A stretch of 64,000 nt of DNA from Nocardiopsis suaedae. Lineage in GTDB: Bacteria > Actinomycetota > Actinomycetes > Streptosporangiales > Streptosporangiaceae. How positions within the stretch are numbered: the first letter of the stretch is position 1; each line of letters opens with the position of its first letter. The stretch is from assembly GCF_027706745.1 (NCBI RefSeq), contig NZ_JAQFWP010000027.1, positions 16,994-80,993 of the forward strand. The letters are read 5' to 3'. Of this stretch, positions 44,433-53,702 are shown in pieces. Position numbers and translations under genes: made by a program. The notes beneath the pieces are model-generated. The model ran no database searches. It was given only the letters and a program-made list of their open reading frames with translations, and was not told the DNA's origin.

Positions 44433-46229
44433 ATGAACCTCGTCAATCTTCAGGAAGTCTCGCTCGCGTACGGCCCGCTCGTCCTGCTCGACGGCGTCTC
44501 GCTCGGTATCGACGAGGGCGACCGGATCGGCGTCGTCGGCCGCAACGGCGGCGGCAAGTCGACCCTGGTCTCCGTCCTCGCCCAGGCCACCGAGCCCGAC
44601 TCCGGCCGGGTGATCCACAACCGCGGCCTGCGCGTGGGCTTCCTGCACCAGCGCGACAGTTTCCCCGACACCACCGTCGGCGCCTATGTCCTGGGCGACC
44701 GCGCCGAGCACGAGTGGGCCGGCGACCCGCGCGTCCGCGACGTGCTGCGCGGCCTGCTCGGCGGCTGGGACCTGGGCGCCGGGATGGACACCCTCTCCGG
44801 GGGCGAGCGCCGCCGCGCCGCCCTCGCCCGCCTGCTCACCGGCGAGCACGACCTCATCGTGCTGGACGAGCCCACCAACCACCTCGACATCGAGGGCATC
44901 GCCTGGCTGGCCGACCACCTCAACGCCCGCAAGGAGGCGCTGGTGGTCGTCACTCACGACCGGTGGTTCCTGGACGCGGTCACCAACCGCACCTGGGAGG
45001 TGGTCGACGGCCGTGTCGAGCGCTACGAGGGCGGCTACGCCGCCTACGTGCTGGCCAAGGCCGAGCGGGAGCGGCTGGCCGCCGCGGCCGAGGAGCGGCG
45101 GCAGAACCTGATGCGCAAGGAGCTGGCGTGGCTGCGGCGCGGCCCCCAGGCCCGCTCGTCCAAGCCCAAGTTCCGGGTGGACGCCGCCAACGCGCTCATC
45201 GCCGACGTTCCGCCGCTGCGCGACACCGTCGAGCTGGTCAGCTTCGCCAGCGCGCGCTTGGGCAAGACCGTCATCGACCTTGAGCACGTGGACCTGAAGG
45301 CCGGGGACACCCCCCTGCTGGAGGACCTCACCTGGCAGCTGGGGCCCGGCGACCGGGTCGGCCTGGTGGGGGTGAACGGCGCCGGGAAGACCAGCCTGCT
45401 GCGCCTGTTGGCCGCCGAGCGCGAGGCGGACGGCGGCAGGGTGCGCCGGGGCCGCACCGTCAAGCTCGCCCACCTGTCGCAGAACCTCGCCGAGCTGGAC
45501 CCGCGGACGCGCCCCTTGGAGGCCGTCAACGAGGTGCGCCAGTTCGTGACGATCGGCAAGCGCGAGTACTCCGCCGGGCAGATGCTGGAGCGGTTCGGCT
45601 TCCGGGGCGACCGGCAGTGGACGCCCATCGGCGACCTGTCCGGCGGCGAGCGCCGCCGCCTGCAGCTCCTCCGGCTGCTCATGGACGAGCCGAACGTGGT
45701 GCTGCTGGACGAGCCCACCAACGACCTCGACATCGAGACCCTGAATGAGCTGGAGGACCTGCTCGACGGCTGGCCGGGCTCGCTCGTGGTGGTCAGCCAC
45801 GACCGCTACTTCCTGGAGCGCGTCACCGACCGCACCCTGGCGCTGATGGGCGACCGGACGCTGGCGTTCCTCCCCGGGGGCGTGGACGAGTACCTCTCCC
45901 GGCGCGCGCGCCAGGAGGGGCGGGACGCGGTGCCGGGGGTCGCCGCCTCCGCGGGCGGCGACTCCTCGGGCGGCGGCGAGGAGGCCCAGAACGCGGCCCC
46001 CGCGGTCTCGGCCGCCGAGCGCCGCGCCGCGCAGAAGGAGATGCAGCGCCTGGAGCGCCGTATGGACCGCATCGGCAAGCGCGAAGAGGAGCTGCACTCC
46101 CTCATGGCCGAGGCGGCCGACGACTATACGCGCCTGGCCGACCTCGACGCCGAGCTGAAGACCCTCCAGGCCGAGAAGGAGGAACTGGAGGAGCGCTGGC
46201 TCGCCGAGGCCGAGCGCATCGGAGAGTAG
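44433..46229 (+). CDS. ABC-F family ATPase
   Basis: This 598-residue soluble protein has two ATPase domains: Walker A GRNGGGKST near residue 36 and GVNGAGKTS near 311, with signatures LSGGERRR near 121 and 401. A linker between the domains follows YEGGYAAYVLAKAERE, and a C-terminal coiled coil (KEMQRLERRMDRIGKREEEL) resembles Uup. ABC-F proteins act on ribosomes or, for Uup, also affect DNA stability; they are not transporters. ATG 44433 begins the canonical fold. It commonly follows ispE in actinomycetes. Confidence 0.92.
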   Translation: MNLVNLQEVSLAYGPLVLLDGVSLGIDEGDRIGVVGRNGGGKSTLVSVLAQATEPDSGRVIHNRGLRVGFLHQRDSFPDTTVGAYVLGDRAEHEWAGDPRVRDVLRGLLGGWDLGAGMDTLSGGERRRAALARLLTGEHDLIVLDEPTNHLDIEGIAWLADHLNARKEALVVVTHDRWFLDAVTNRTWEVVDGRVERYEGGYAAYVLAKAERERLAAAAEERRQNLMRKELAWLRRGPQARSSKPKFRVDAANALIADVPPLRDTVELVSFASARLGKTVIDLEHVDLKAGDTPLLEDLTWQLGPGDRVGLVGVNGAGKTSLLRLLAAEREADGGRVRRGRTVKLAHLSQNLAELDPRTRPLEAVNEVRQFVTIGKREYSAGQMLERFGFRGDRQWTPIGDLSGGERRRLQLLRLLMDEPNVVLLDEPTNDLDIETLNELEDLLDGWPGSLVVVSHDRYFLERVTDRTLALMGDRTLAFLPGGVDEYLSRRARQEGRDAVPGVAASAGGDSSGGGEEAQNAAPAVSAAERRAAQKEMQRLERRMDRIGKREEELHSLMAEAADDYTRLADLDAELKTLQAEKEELEERWLAEAERIGE

Positions 46230-46235
46230 GGCCCC

Positions 46236-46263
46236 GGTGCCCCGCCCCTCGGGGCGGGGCACC
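46236..46263. terminator. Bidirectional terminator between ABC-F and SGNH genes
   Basis: A 13-bp GC-only stem (GGTGCCCCGCCCC and its complement) with a minimal TC loop lies between convergent genes, seven bases after the ABC-F stop codon. Confidence 0.8.
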
Positions 46264-46289
46264 CGGGTGTCCCTGAGGCGGGGGCGCGG

Positions 46290-47288
46290 TCAGCCGGCCT
46301 CGACCAGCCGCTCGAAGGTCTGCGCTATGTACTGGGCTCCGGCCTGGTTGGTGTGGATGTCAGGTCCGTCCTCGGTGTTGCACATCCACGTGTAGTCGCA
46401 GATGTACTGCACGTTGGTCGGCATGTCGGAGTCGCCGTCCTCGGGGACCTCGAAGTTCTCCGACTCGAAGGCCTCCTCCACGTCGGCCACCTGCATACCG
46501 GCGTCGCTGTAGGAGGAGCGCAGGATGTCGTTCATCTCCACCAGCACGCCGGTGGCGTAGTCCACCATCTCGTCCTCGGCGGACGGGTCCTCGTCGCCGT
46601 CGCCATCGCCGCCGTCCCCGCTCTCGCCGCCGCCGTCTCCTGAGTCACCCGAGTCCTCCAGCAGCAGCGCCGCGAGGAAGGGGTTGTAGTACGTCATGCC
46701 GATGACCTGCACATCCGGACCGGCGGCCGCGCGCAGGCGGGAGGTGATCTCGGGGACCTCCTCCTCCAGGCGGTCCAGACCGTCCTCGACGCAGTCCCGG
46801 TCGAGCTCCACGTCCGGCGTCCCGCCGTCCCCGCTCTCACCGTCGTCCCCGTCGTCCCCGTCGCCTCCGAGGTCGACGCACCCGGTGAAGTTGTTGCCGC
46901 CGATGTCGACCGTCACCAGGTCGACCTGTCCCCGGTGCTCTTCCAGGAAGCGCTCGGCCTGGGCGAGCTGCGTCCCCTCGGTGTAGCGCTCCCCGCAGGG
47001 CTCCAGCCCGCCGTCCTTGAAGGTGGTGGTGTCCTCGCCGCCGCACCCCATCCGCTCGTGGCGCAGCGACGGCCGGTCGTCCTTCAGCGTGCGGTACAGC
47101 GCGTCGGTGTAGCCGTCGGTGGTCTCCTCGAACCCGCCCTCGCCGTCGGGCTGCACGCCCACGGCCAGCGAGTCCCCCAGGGACAGGTAGTACCGCTCCT
47201 GAGACGCCCCGCCGGGCTCCTCCGAGGAGCAGGCGGCCGCCGCCAGGAGGACCGCCGCGGCGAGGGCGGCGCTGCGCTTGATGTGCAC
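46290..47288 (-). CDS. SGNH/GDSL-family lipoprotein hydrolase
   Basis: This 332-residue lipoprotein has a lipobox LAAAAC with Cys20. The catalytic blocks of the SGNH fold are present: LSLGDSLAVG with Ser40, a Gly in the MGCGGEDT region, IGGNN near residue 130, and DIHTNQAG with the Asp/His pair near the C-terminus. Two Asp/Gly-rich low-complexity insertions (GGDGDDGDDGESGDGG and a second near residue 225) interrupt the domain. It probably deacylates a lipid or glycan outside the membrane. The start is GTG 47288 after GGAG. Confidence 0.88.
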   Translation of the reverse strand: MHIKRSAALAAAVLLAAAACSSEEPGGASQERYYLSLGDSLAVGVQPDGEGGFEETTDGYTDALYRTLKDDRPSLRHERMGCGGEDTTTFKDGGLEPCGERYTEGTQLAQAERFLEEHRGQVDLVTVDIGGNNFTGCVDLGGDGDDGDDGESGDGGTPDVELDRDCVEDGLDRLEEEVPEITSRLRAAAGPDVQVIGMTYYNPFLAALLLEDSGDSGDGGGESGDGGDGDGDEDPSAEDEMVDYATGVLVEMNDILRSSYSDAGMQVADVEEAFESENFEVPEDGDSDMPTNVQYICDYTWMCNTEDGPDIHTNQAGAQYIAQTFERLVEAG

Positions 47289-47418
47289 GTAGATCTCCGC
47301 TCGAATCGGACACGTTGTCTGCGCGCCCCGGCGGCATCCCGGTGAGGGGACGGATACCGCCGAGTAACAAGAGTGTCCGAAACGGGGGCGTTCGTCGAGG
47401 GGGCGCCGAGCGGGGCCC

Positions 47419-47907
47419 TCACTCGTCCAGCGGCGACAGCAGCGAGCGCAGCAGGGCGGCCAGCGCCGTGCGCTCGCCCGAGGGCATCGGCTCCAGGATC
47501 GACTCCTCGTAGCCCAGCAGGGCCTCCAGGGCGGCGTCCACGCGCTCGCGCCCCTCGTCGGTGAGCCGGACCAGCACCCCGCGCTTGTCGGCGGGGTCGG
47601 GGCGCCGCCGCACCAGCCCGGCCGCGGCCAGCCGGTCGATGCGGTTGGTCATGGTGCCCGAGGTGACCAGGGTGGCGCGGAGCAGCCGCCCCGGGCTCAG
47701 CTCGTAGGGGGCGCCGGAGCGGCGCAGCTCGGCGAGCACGTCGAACTCCCACGGCTCCAGGCCGTGGTCGGTGAACACCGTGCGCCGGGCCCGGTCCAGG
47801 TGGCGCGCGAGCCGCGAGACGCGGCTGAGCACCTGCAGCGGCGCCACGTCGAGGTCCGGGCGCTCCGCGCGCCACGCCTCGACCAGCCCGTCGACCTCAT
47901 CACGCAT
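47419..47907 (-). CDS. MarR-family transcriptional regulator
   Basis: This 162-residue winged-helix protein has EPWEFDVLAELRRSG, the recognition helix region LVTSGTMTNRIDRLAAAGLV, and the wing DPADKRGVLVRLTDEG, all typical of MarR. A perfect palindrome at 47922-47935 lies just upstream of its start, suggesting autoregulation. ATG 47907 is preferred; GTG 47913 is possible. No obvious divergent target gene exists, so its regulon is unknown. Confidence 0.9.
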   Translation of the reverse strand: MRDEVDGLVEAWRAERPDLDVAPLQVLSRVSRLARHLDRARRTVFTDHGLEPWEFDVLAELRRSGAPYELSPGRLLRATLVTSGTMTNRIDRLAAAGLVRRRPDPADKRGVLVRLTDEGRERVDAALEALLGYEESILEPMPSGERTALAALLRSLLSPLDE

Positions 47908-47921
47908 GAGCACACCCTATC

Positions 47922-47935
47922 TCTTGATATCAAGA
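47922..47935. promoter_or_regulatory. MarR-type operator palindrome
   Basis: TCTTGATATCAAGA is a perfect 14-bp palindrome 15 bp upstream of the MarR start codon. It contains the TTGA-TCAA core found at many MarR-family operators. Confidence 0.75.
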
Positions 47936-47976
47936 TAGTGTGCCCGACACGGCGGCGGAGCGACAGCCGTCCGGCG

Positions 47977-48636
47977 CTACCGCTCCGTCCGCTTCCGGTC
48001 GACGGACTCCAGCGACGGCTTGGGCTCCAGCGCCGACAGCCCGTTCCAGGCCAGGTTGACCAGGTGCGCGGCGACCACCTCGCGCTTGGGCTTGCGCACC
48101 TCCAGCCACCACTGGCCGGTCAGCGCCACCATGCCCACCAGCGACTGGGCGTACATCGGCGCCAGCTTGGGGTCGTACCCGCGCTGTTTGAACTCTTCGG
48201 CCAGGATGTGCTCGACCTGGGTGGCGATGTCGCTGATCAGGCTGGCGAAACTGCCGGTGCCCGAGGCGGCGTGCGAGTCGCGGGCCAGGATACGGAACCC
48301 CTGGCTGTTCTCCTCGACGTAGCGCAGCAGCGCCAGCGCGGCGTTCTCGATCTTGCCGCGGGCGTGGTCGGCGGTGAGCGAGTCGCCGACCATCCCCAGC
48401 AGCGTGCGCATCTCGCGGTCCACGACGACGGCGTAGATGCCCTCCTTGCCGCCGAAGTGCTCGTACACCACGGGCTTGGAGACCCCGGCGCGGGCCGCCA
48501 CCTCCTCCACGGAGGTGCCGTCGAAGCCGCGCTCGGCGAACAGCTCCCGGCCGATGTCCAGGAGCTGTTCCCGCCGTTCCTTGCCGGTCATCCGCTTCCT
48601 GCGGGACCGGGCCTTCTTCTCGCCCACGGCTTCCAT
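47977..48636 (-). CDS. TetR-family regulator in operon with a fatty-acid desaturase
   Basis: This 219-residue TetR protein has an HTH at about residues 22-65 (REQLLDIGRELFAERGFDG, VSKPVVYEHFGGKEGIY). Its start lies 14 bp after the desaturase stop codon, so both are read from one promoter. Pairing with an acyl desaturase suggests control of membrane-lipid desaturation, similar in principle to TetR regulators of des genes in mycobacteria and pseudomonads. The repeated motif at 49705-49738 is the candidate operator. Confidence 0.88.
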   Translation of the reverse strand: MEAVGEKKARSRRKRMTGKERREQLLDIGRELFAERGFDGTSVEEVAARAGVSKPVVYEHFGGKEGIYAVVVDREMRTLLGMVGDSLTADHARGKIENAALALLRYVEENSQGFRILARDSHAASGTGSFASLISDIATQVEHILAEEFKQRGYDPKLAPMYAQSLVGMVALTGQWWLEVRKPKREVVAAHLVNLAWNGLSALEPKPSLESVDRKRTER

Positions 48637-48650
48637 GATGGTCCCCGACT

Positions 48651-49601
48651 CTAGACGCTCACGCGCTTGGCCGCGAGGCGTTCGGCGTTGGGCCAGCGGA
48701 CCTTGGTGGCCCAGCCCAGCTTCTCGAAAGCCCAGATGACCCGGGCGGAGATGTCGACCTGCCCCTTGAGCACCCCGTGGCGGGCGCAGGTGGGGTCGGC
48801 GTGGTGCAGGTTGTGCCAGGACTCCCCGAAGGAGGGGACGGCCAGCCACCACACGTTCCGGGAGCGGTCCCGGACCTCGAAGTTCTCCTCGCCGATGGTG
48901 TGGCAGATGGAGTTGATCGACCACGTCACGTGGTGCAGCAGCGCAACCCGGACCAGTCCGGCCCAGAAGAACGCGGTGAAGGCGCCCCACCACGACATGG
49001 TCACCAGGCCGCCGATGAGGGCCGGGGTCAGGAGGGAGAACAGCACCAGCGGCACGAAAAGCTTGTCGACGCGGACGATGTCCTTGTCCTTGAGCAGGTC
49101 CGGGGTGAACCGCTTAGGCGAGGTCTTCTCCTCGCTCAAGAACATCCACGCCATGTGCGCGTAGAACAGCCCCTTGGCGACCGAGCGCCAGTCGTCGCCG
49201 AAGCGCCACGGCGAGTGCGGGTCGCCCTCGGCGTCGGCGTACTTGTGGTGGCGGCGGTGGTCGGCCACCCACTTGATGACGCTGCCCTCGATGGCCAGGC
49301 TCCCGGCCACGGCGAGCGCGATGCGCAGCGGGCGGTTGGCCTTGAAGGAGCCGTGCGTGAAGTGCCGGTGGAAGCCGACGGTGATGCCGAGGCCCGACAC
49401 CAGGTAGAAGGCGGCGCCGATGCCCACGTCGAGCGGGGTCAGGCCCCAGCCCCAGGCGAAGGGGACCGCGGCGACCAGGGCCAGGAGCGGGACCAGGACG
49501 AACACGAAGACGGTGAACCGCTGGGCCTTGCTGGCCCCCTCGGGGTCGAGTTCCGGCTCGGGCGTCCGTTTGGGCGCGCTCTCGGCGACTACTGCGGTCA
49601 T
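48651..49601 (-). CDS. Acyl-CoA/acyl-lipid delta-9-type fatty-acid desaturase
   Basis: This 316-residue membrane di-iron desaturase shows the three His boxes: HRHFTH (78-83), HRRHH (115-119) and HNLHH near residue 265, separated by paired membrane helices. It introduces a cis double bond into fatty acyl chains, adjusting membrane fluidity. ATG 49601 follows GGTGGAG; a GTG four codons upstream is possible. It is co-transcribed with the downstream TetR gene. Electrons would come from a ferredoxin/reductase encoded elsewhere. Confidence 0.92.
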   Translation of the reverse strand: MTAVVAESAPKRTPEPELDPEGASKAQRFTVFVFVLVPLLALVAAVPFAWGWGLTPLDVGIGAAFYLVSGLGITVGFHRHFTHGSFKANRPLRIALAVAGSLAIEGSVIKWVADHRRHHKYADAEGDPHSPWRFGDDWRSVAKGLFYAHMAWMFLSEEKTSPKRFTPDLLKDKDIVRVDKLFVPLVLFSLLTPALIGGLVTMSWWGAFTAFFWAGLVRVALLHHVTWSINSICHTIGEENFEVRDRSRNVWWLAVPSFGESWHNLHHADPTCARHGVLKGQVDISARVIWAFEKLGWATKVRWPNAERLAAKRVSV

Positions 49602-49704
49602 GTGCTGCTCCACCTGCGTTCTCGTGACGGCCGTGCGGGGCGTGCGTGCGGAGACGCCTCCGCCCGCGCCGCCCGACCGCCCGGCGATCGCGTCGACAAC
49701 TTAT

Positions 49705-49738
49705 ACCTACGTAACCGTAACCTACGAGGGCGTAGGTT
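49705..49738 (-). promoter_or_regulatory. Repeated GTAGGT motifs upstream of the desaturase operon
   Basis: A perfect inverted repeat AACCTACG-AGGG-CGTAGGTT (49719-49738) is followed by another copy of the half-site at 49705-49711 (ACCTACG). A TATAAG hexamer on the minus strand overlaps the cluster and could be the -10 box. This is the best candidate site for the operon's own TetR protein. Confidence 0.6.
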
Positions 49739-49869
49739 GCGCAAGGGCGGCACGGCGCCCCGCGTCCGCGGGGGCGGCGCGCAAGGGGCGGAGGGTCTTC
49801 GGGATGACCGGATGTCGGGGAGCGGCTATCGTGTGCGGTGGAGGCGTGCGCGGGCCGCGCCGCAGTCCA

Positions 49870-49940
49870 TCCCGGGTGGTGTAATGGCAGCACTGCGGTT
49901 TTTGGTGCCGTTTGTCCAGGTTCGAGTCCTGGCCCGGGAG
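49870..49940 (+). tRNA. tRNA-Gln (anticodon TTG)
   Basis: A 71-nt cloverleaf has acceptor TCCCGGG/CCCGGGA, an anticodon arm with loop TTTTGGT (anticodon TTG, reading CAA), and T-arm CCAGGTTCGAGTCCTGG. The discriminator is G and no 3' CCA is encoded. Confidence 0.93.
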
Positions 49941-50204
49941 CCCTCGATGACCGATCTCACAGTCGGCCCGCGCCCCCGCCGCCCCCGGGCCCATGCGCAG
50001 GTCCGCCCCGGGGTGCGCCCCGACGCCCCCGACCGCCGCATGTATCCTTCCCCTGTCGGCCCCTGATCCCGCTCCCGCCAGCGTGCGCGCAGGGCGATGT
50101 TCAGCCTCGCCGACCGGTCGCGTCGGCCGCGCGGGGACACCCGCACGGCGGCGCCGGCGCGACGACGCATCCGATACCGCCAGCGACATGAGGAGTCTCC
50201 GCCC

Positions 50205-51680
50205 GTGAGCGTGAGCCGTCCGGCTGCCGTCATCGTCCTCGCGGCGGGCGAGGGCACCCGAATGAAGTCCAGGCTTCCCAAGGTCCTGCACGAGATCTGC
50301 GGGCGGGCGATGCTGGGCCACGTGCTCGCCGCCGCCGGGGAGCTGGAACCCGAGCGCACCGTCGCCGTCATCGGCCACGCCCGCGAGCGCGTCGGCGCCT
50401 ACCTGGCCGAGGCCGCGCCGGAGGTGGCCACCGCCGTGCAGGCCGAGCAGAACGGCACCGGCCACGCGGTGCGGGTGGCGGTCGACGAGCTCAAGGCGCA
50501 GGGCGCCCGGCTCTCCGGCACCGTGGTGCTCGCCTACGGCGACACCCCGCTGCTGCGCGGCTCCACCCTGGCGGGCCTGGTCGAGGCGCACGAGTCGGCG
50601 GGCAACGCGGTCACCGTGCTCTCCGCGAAGGTCCCCGACCCGGCCGGATACGGCCGCGTGGTGCGCGACGCCGACGGGGTCTTCACCGAGATCGTCGAGC
50701 ACGCCGACGCGACCGACGGGCAGCGCGCCGTCGACGAGATCAACTCCGGCATGTACGCCTTCGACGGCGACCTGCTGGCCGAGGTGGTCCACCGCCTGTC
50801 CACCGACAACGCCAAGGGCGAGGAGTACATCACCGACGCCGTGGCGATCCTGCGCGGCGACGGCCACCGGGTCGACGCCGCCGTGGCCGCCGACTGGGTG
50901 GAGATCCAGGGCGTCAACGACCGCGTGCAGCTCGCCGAGGCGCGCCGCCTGCTCAACGGGCGGCTGCTGGAGGCGCACATGCGCGCCGGGGTCACCGTCG
51001 TCGACCCCGCCACCACCTGGGTCGACGTCCAGGTCGAGGTGGGCCGCGACACGGTGCTCGAACCCCAGGTGCGGCTGCGCGGCGGCACCCGCGTCGGCGA
51101 GGGCGCCCTGGTCGGCCCCAACACCACGCTCACCGACACCCGGGTCGGCGACGAGGCGCGGGTCCGCGAGGCCTTCGCCGAGGGGGCCGAGGTCGGCCCC
51201 GGCGCCTCCGTCGGCCCCTACGTCTACCTGCGGCCCGGGGCGGTGCTGTGCGACGGCGCCAAGGCCGGAACGTTCGTCGAGGTGAAGAACTCGACCGTCG
51301 GCCCCCGGTCCAAGGTCCCGCATCTGACCTACGTCGGCGACGCCGACATCGGCGAGGGCGTCAACATCGGCGCCTCGTCGGTGTTCGTGAACTACGACGG
51401 CGTCGACAAGCACCGGACCACCGTCGGCGACCACGCGCGGACCGGGAGCGACAACATGTTCGTCGCCCCGGTGAACGTGGGGCCGGGCGCCTACTCGGGC
51501 GCCGGGACGGTGGTCCGCGATGATGTCCCGCCCGGTGCGCTGGCGGTCTCCGCCGGAGGCCAGCGCAACATCGAGGGGTGGGTGCAGCGGAAGCGCCCGG
51601 GCACCGCCGCGGCCGAGGCCGCAGAGCGCGCGCTCCGGGACGCCGAGATCCGCGACGAACACGCCGGCAAAGGCGAATGA
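50205..51680 (+). CDS. glmU: Bifunctional UDP-N-acetylglucosamine pyrophosphorylase/acetyltransferase
   Basis: This 491-residue GlmU makes UDP-GlcNAc, the precursor of peptidoglycan. The uridylyltransferase domain has VLAAGEGTRMKSRLPKVLH, QNGTGHAV and AYGDTPLL. The C-terminal left-handed beta helix has hexapeptide repeats and the acetyltransferase motifs EVKNSTVG, LTYVGDADIGEGVNIGA and NYDGVDKHRT. GTG 50205 (or 50211) follows GAGGAG. It is followed by prs after 25 bp. Confidence 0.96.
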   Translation: MSVSRPAAVIVLAAGEGTRMKSRLPKVLHEICGRAMLGHVLAAAGELEPERTVAVIGHARERVGAYLAEAAPEVATAVQAEQNGTGHAVRVAVDELKAQGARLSGTVVLAYGDTPLLRGSTLAGLVEAHESAGNAVTVLSAKVPDPAGYGRVVRDADGVFTEIVEHADATDGQRAVDEINSGMYAFDGDLLAEVVHRLSTDNAKGEEYITDAVAILRGDGHRVDAAVAADWVEIQGVNDRVQLAEARRLLNGRLLEAHMRAGVTVVDPATTWVDVQVEVGRDTVLEPQVRLRGGTRVGEGALVGPNTTLTDTRVGDEARVREAFAEGAEVGPGASVGPYVYLRPGAVLCDGAKAGTFVEVKNSTVGPRSKVPHLTYVGDADIGEGVNIGASSVFVNYDGVDKHRTTVGDHARTGSDNMFVAPVNVGPGAYSGAGTVVRDDVPPGALAVSAGGQRNIEGWVQRKRPGTAAAEAAERALRDAEIRDEHAGKGE

Positions 51681-51705
51681 CATGTGTCTGTGGGGGATCT
51701 GAGAA

Positions 51706-52677
51706 GTGACCGGCATTAAGGCCGCGGGTCAGAAGAAGCTGATGCTCTTCTCCGGGCGCACGCACCCGGAGCTCGCCGAGCAGGTGGCCGAGCAGCTCGG
51801 CATCCAGGTGGTTCCGACCAGGTTCCAGGACTTCGCCAACGGCGAGATGTACGTCCGCTACCTGGAGTCGGCGCGCGGGAGCGACGCTTTCGTGCTCCAG
51901 TGCCACTCCGACCCGATCAACGAGTCCATCATGGAGCAGCTCATCATGGTGGACGCGCTCAAGCGGGCCTCGGCCAAGCGCATCACGGTGATCACGCCGT
52001 TCCTGGGGTACGCCCGGCAGGACAAGAAGCACCTGGGCCGCGAGCCGATCACCGCCCGGCTGATGACCGACCTGTTCGCCACCGCGGGCGCCAACCGGCT
52101 CATGGCGGTCGACCTGCACACCGACCAGATCCAGGGCTTCTTCAACGGACCGGTGGACCACCTGTTCGCGCTGCCGCTGCTGGCCGACTACATCAAGAGC
52201 CGGGTGGACGGGTCCGAGGCCACGGTGGTCTCGCCGGACGCCGGGCGGGTGCGCACCGCCGACCGGTGGGCCGACCGCCTGGGGCTGCCGCTGGCCATCA
52301 TCCACAAGCGGCGCGACCCCGAGGTCGCCAACGAGGTCAAGGTGCACGAGGTCGTCGGCGAGGTCCAGGGCCGCACCTGCATCCTGGTCGACGACATGAT
52401 CGACACGGCCGGCACCATCGTGAAGGCCGCCGACGCCCTCTACGAGCAGGGCGCCAGCAACGTCATCGCCGCCGCCACGCACGGCGTGCTCAGCGGTCCG
52501 GCCGCCGAGCGGCTGCAGAACTCGCGCATCTCCGAGGTGGTCATCACCAACTCGCTGCCGGTGCCCAAGGAGCGCGACTTCGACAAGCTGACCCAGCTGT
52601 CCATCGCGCCCCTCCTGGCCCGGGCCATCAACGAGGTGTTCAGCGACGGGTCGGTCACCAGCCTCTTCGACGGCTGA
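51706..52677 (+). CDS. prs: Ribose-phosphate pyrophosphokinase
   Basis: This 323-residue class I PRPP synthetase transfers pyrophosphate from ATP to ribose-5-phosphate. Motifs are FANGEMYVRY, the ATP-binding FLGYARQDKKH, the metal site DLHTDQIQGFF and the PRPP loop VDDMIDTAGT. The start is GTG 51706. It lies in the conserved glmU-prs-rplY-pth order and ends before a clear terminator. Confidence 0.96.
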   Translation: MTGIKAAGQKKLMLFSGRTHPELAEQVAEQLGIQVVPTRFQDFANGEMYVRYLESARGSDAFVLQCHSDPINESIMEQLIMVDALKRASAKRITVITPFLGYARQDKKHLGREPITARLMTDLFATAGANRLMAVDLHTDQIQGFFNGPVDHLFALPLLADYIKSRVDGSEATVVSPDAGRVRTADRWADRLGLPLAIIHKRRDPEVANEVKVHEVVGEVQGRTCILVDDMIDTAGTIVKAADALYEQGASNVIAAATHGVLSGPAAERLQNSRISEVVITNSLPVPKERDFDKLTQLSIAPLLARAINEVFSDGSVTSLFDG

Positions 52678-52692
52678 CCGGTCCGTCGCCGC

Positions 52693-52725
52693 GTCCGGGG
52701 GAGGGCCCCAGGTCCTCCCCCGGAC
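52693..52725 (+). terminator. Terminator downstream of prs
   Basis: A 12-bp perfect stem (GTCCGGGGGAGG/CCTCCCCCGGAC) with a 9-base loop, 15 bp past the prs stop codon. Confidence 0.8.
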
Positions 52726-52775
52726 ACCGATGTGTACGGAAGACGTCGGGCAAGGCATTAGACTGGACCGAGTGT

Positions 52776-52949
52776 CCCCGTGTCCGCGGGGTTCCACTGC
52801 GGCCACCGGGCCGATTGCCGCGTGGTCGCCGTGCCCGGGCGCGGCGCGCTTCGGCGTCTCCGCCTGCCTGCGGGACCGATCCCGTGCAGTTCTCCCGTGT
52901 CCCGCGGGAGTCGTTTCAGAGAAGTCGTGTTCCCCGCGTCCTGCGGGGA
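52776..52949 (+). promoter_or_regulatory. Structured rplY leader with serial hairpins
   Basis: Upstream of rplY, four small hairpins line up: CCCCG/CGGGG at 52776-52791, CGGGA/TCCCG at 52871-52884, CTCCCG/CGGGAG at 52892-52910 and TCCCCGC/GCGGGGA at 52931-52949. Three share a CCCG-TGTCC-like core (the last has CGTCC). The last lies just before the GGAG ribosome site (52960-52963), suggesting post-transcriptional control. Confidence 0.5.
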
Positions 52950-52971
52950 CGAACCTCCGAGGAGTTTTGTC

Positions 52972-53586
52972 GTGTCCGAGGTACGCATCGCTGCCGAGCC
53001 GCGCACGGAATTCGGCAAGGGCGCCGCACGCCGCGCCCGCCGCGCGGGTAAGGTGCCGGCCGTCCTCTACGGCCACGGCACCGACCCCCGCCACATCACC
53101 CTTCCGGGCCACGACCTGATGCTCGCCCTGAAGACCCCGAACGTGCTGCTGCGCGTCGACGGCGTCGAGGGCAAGGAGAACCTGGTCCTGCCCAAGAGCG
53201 TGCAGCGCGACCCGATCAAGGGCTTCCTTGAGCACGTCGACCTGCTCGTGGTGAAGAAGGGCGAGAAGGTCAACGTCGAGATCGCGGTCAACCTGACCGG
53301 TGACGTCGCCTCCGGCGCCTCGGTCTACCAGGAGCTGGTGACCGTCGAGGTCGCCGCCGAGGCCACCCACATCCCCGAGGGCGTGGAGCACTCGGTCGAG
53401 GGCATGGAGGACGGTGCGCACGTCGTCGCGGGCGACCTGAGGCTGCCCGCCGGCGTGGAGCTGGTCACCGACCCCGAGGCCTGGGTCGCCTCGGTCTCCG
53501 CGGACCAGGCCGCCGAGGGCGAGGAGCCCGAGGAGGGCGGGTCCGAGGGCGAGGGCGAGTCCGCCGCGTCCGAGTCCGCCGAGTAG
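52972..53586 (+). CDS. rplY: 50S ribosomal protein L25/general stress protein Ctc
   Basis: This 204-residue protein has the L25 5S-rRNA-binding domain ([26 protein letters not shown]) followed by the longer C-terminal beta domain of the CTC type, and an acidic Glu/Ser/Gly tail. It binds 5S rRNA in the large subunit. GTG 52972 follows AGGAG. Its leader carries repeated small hairpins. Confidence 0.95.
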   Translation: MSEVRIAAEPRTEFGKGAARRARRAGKVPAVLYGHGTDPRHITLPGHDLMLALKTPNVLLRVDGVEGKENLVLPKSVQRDPIKGFLEHVDLLVVKKGEKVNVEIAVNLTGDVASGASVYQELVTVEVAAEATHIPEGVEHSVEGMEDGAHVVAGDLRLPAGVELVTDPEAWVASVSADQAAEGEEPEEGGSEGEGESAASESAE

Positions 53587-53702
53587 TCGGCCCTCCACCA
53601 CTGATGGGCACGGGTCCGGTGCGCGGTCTCCTTGAGCGTCTGCTCGGGGGCCGCGCATCGGGTGTGTCCGGGGCCGAGACGGGCGACGACGGGGGACGGG
53701 GC

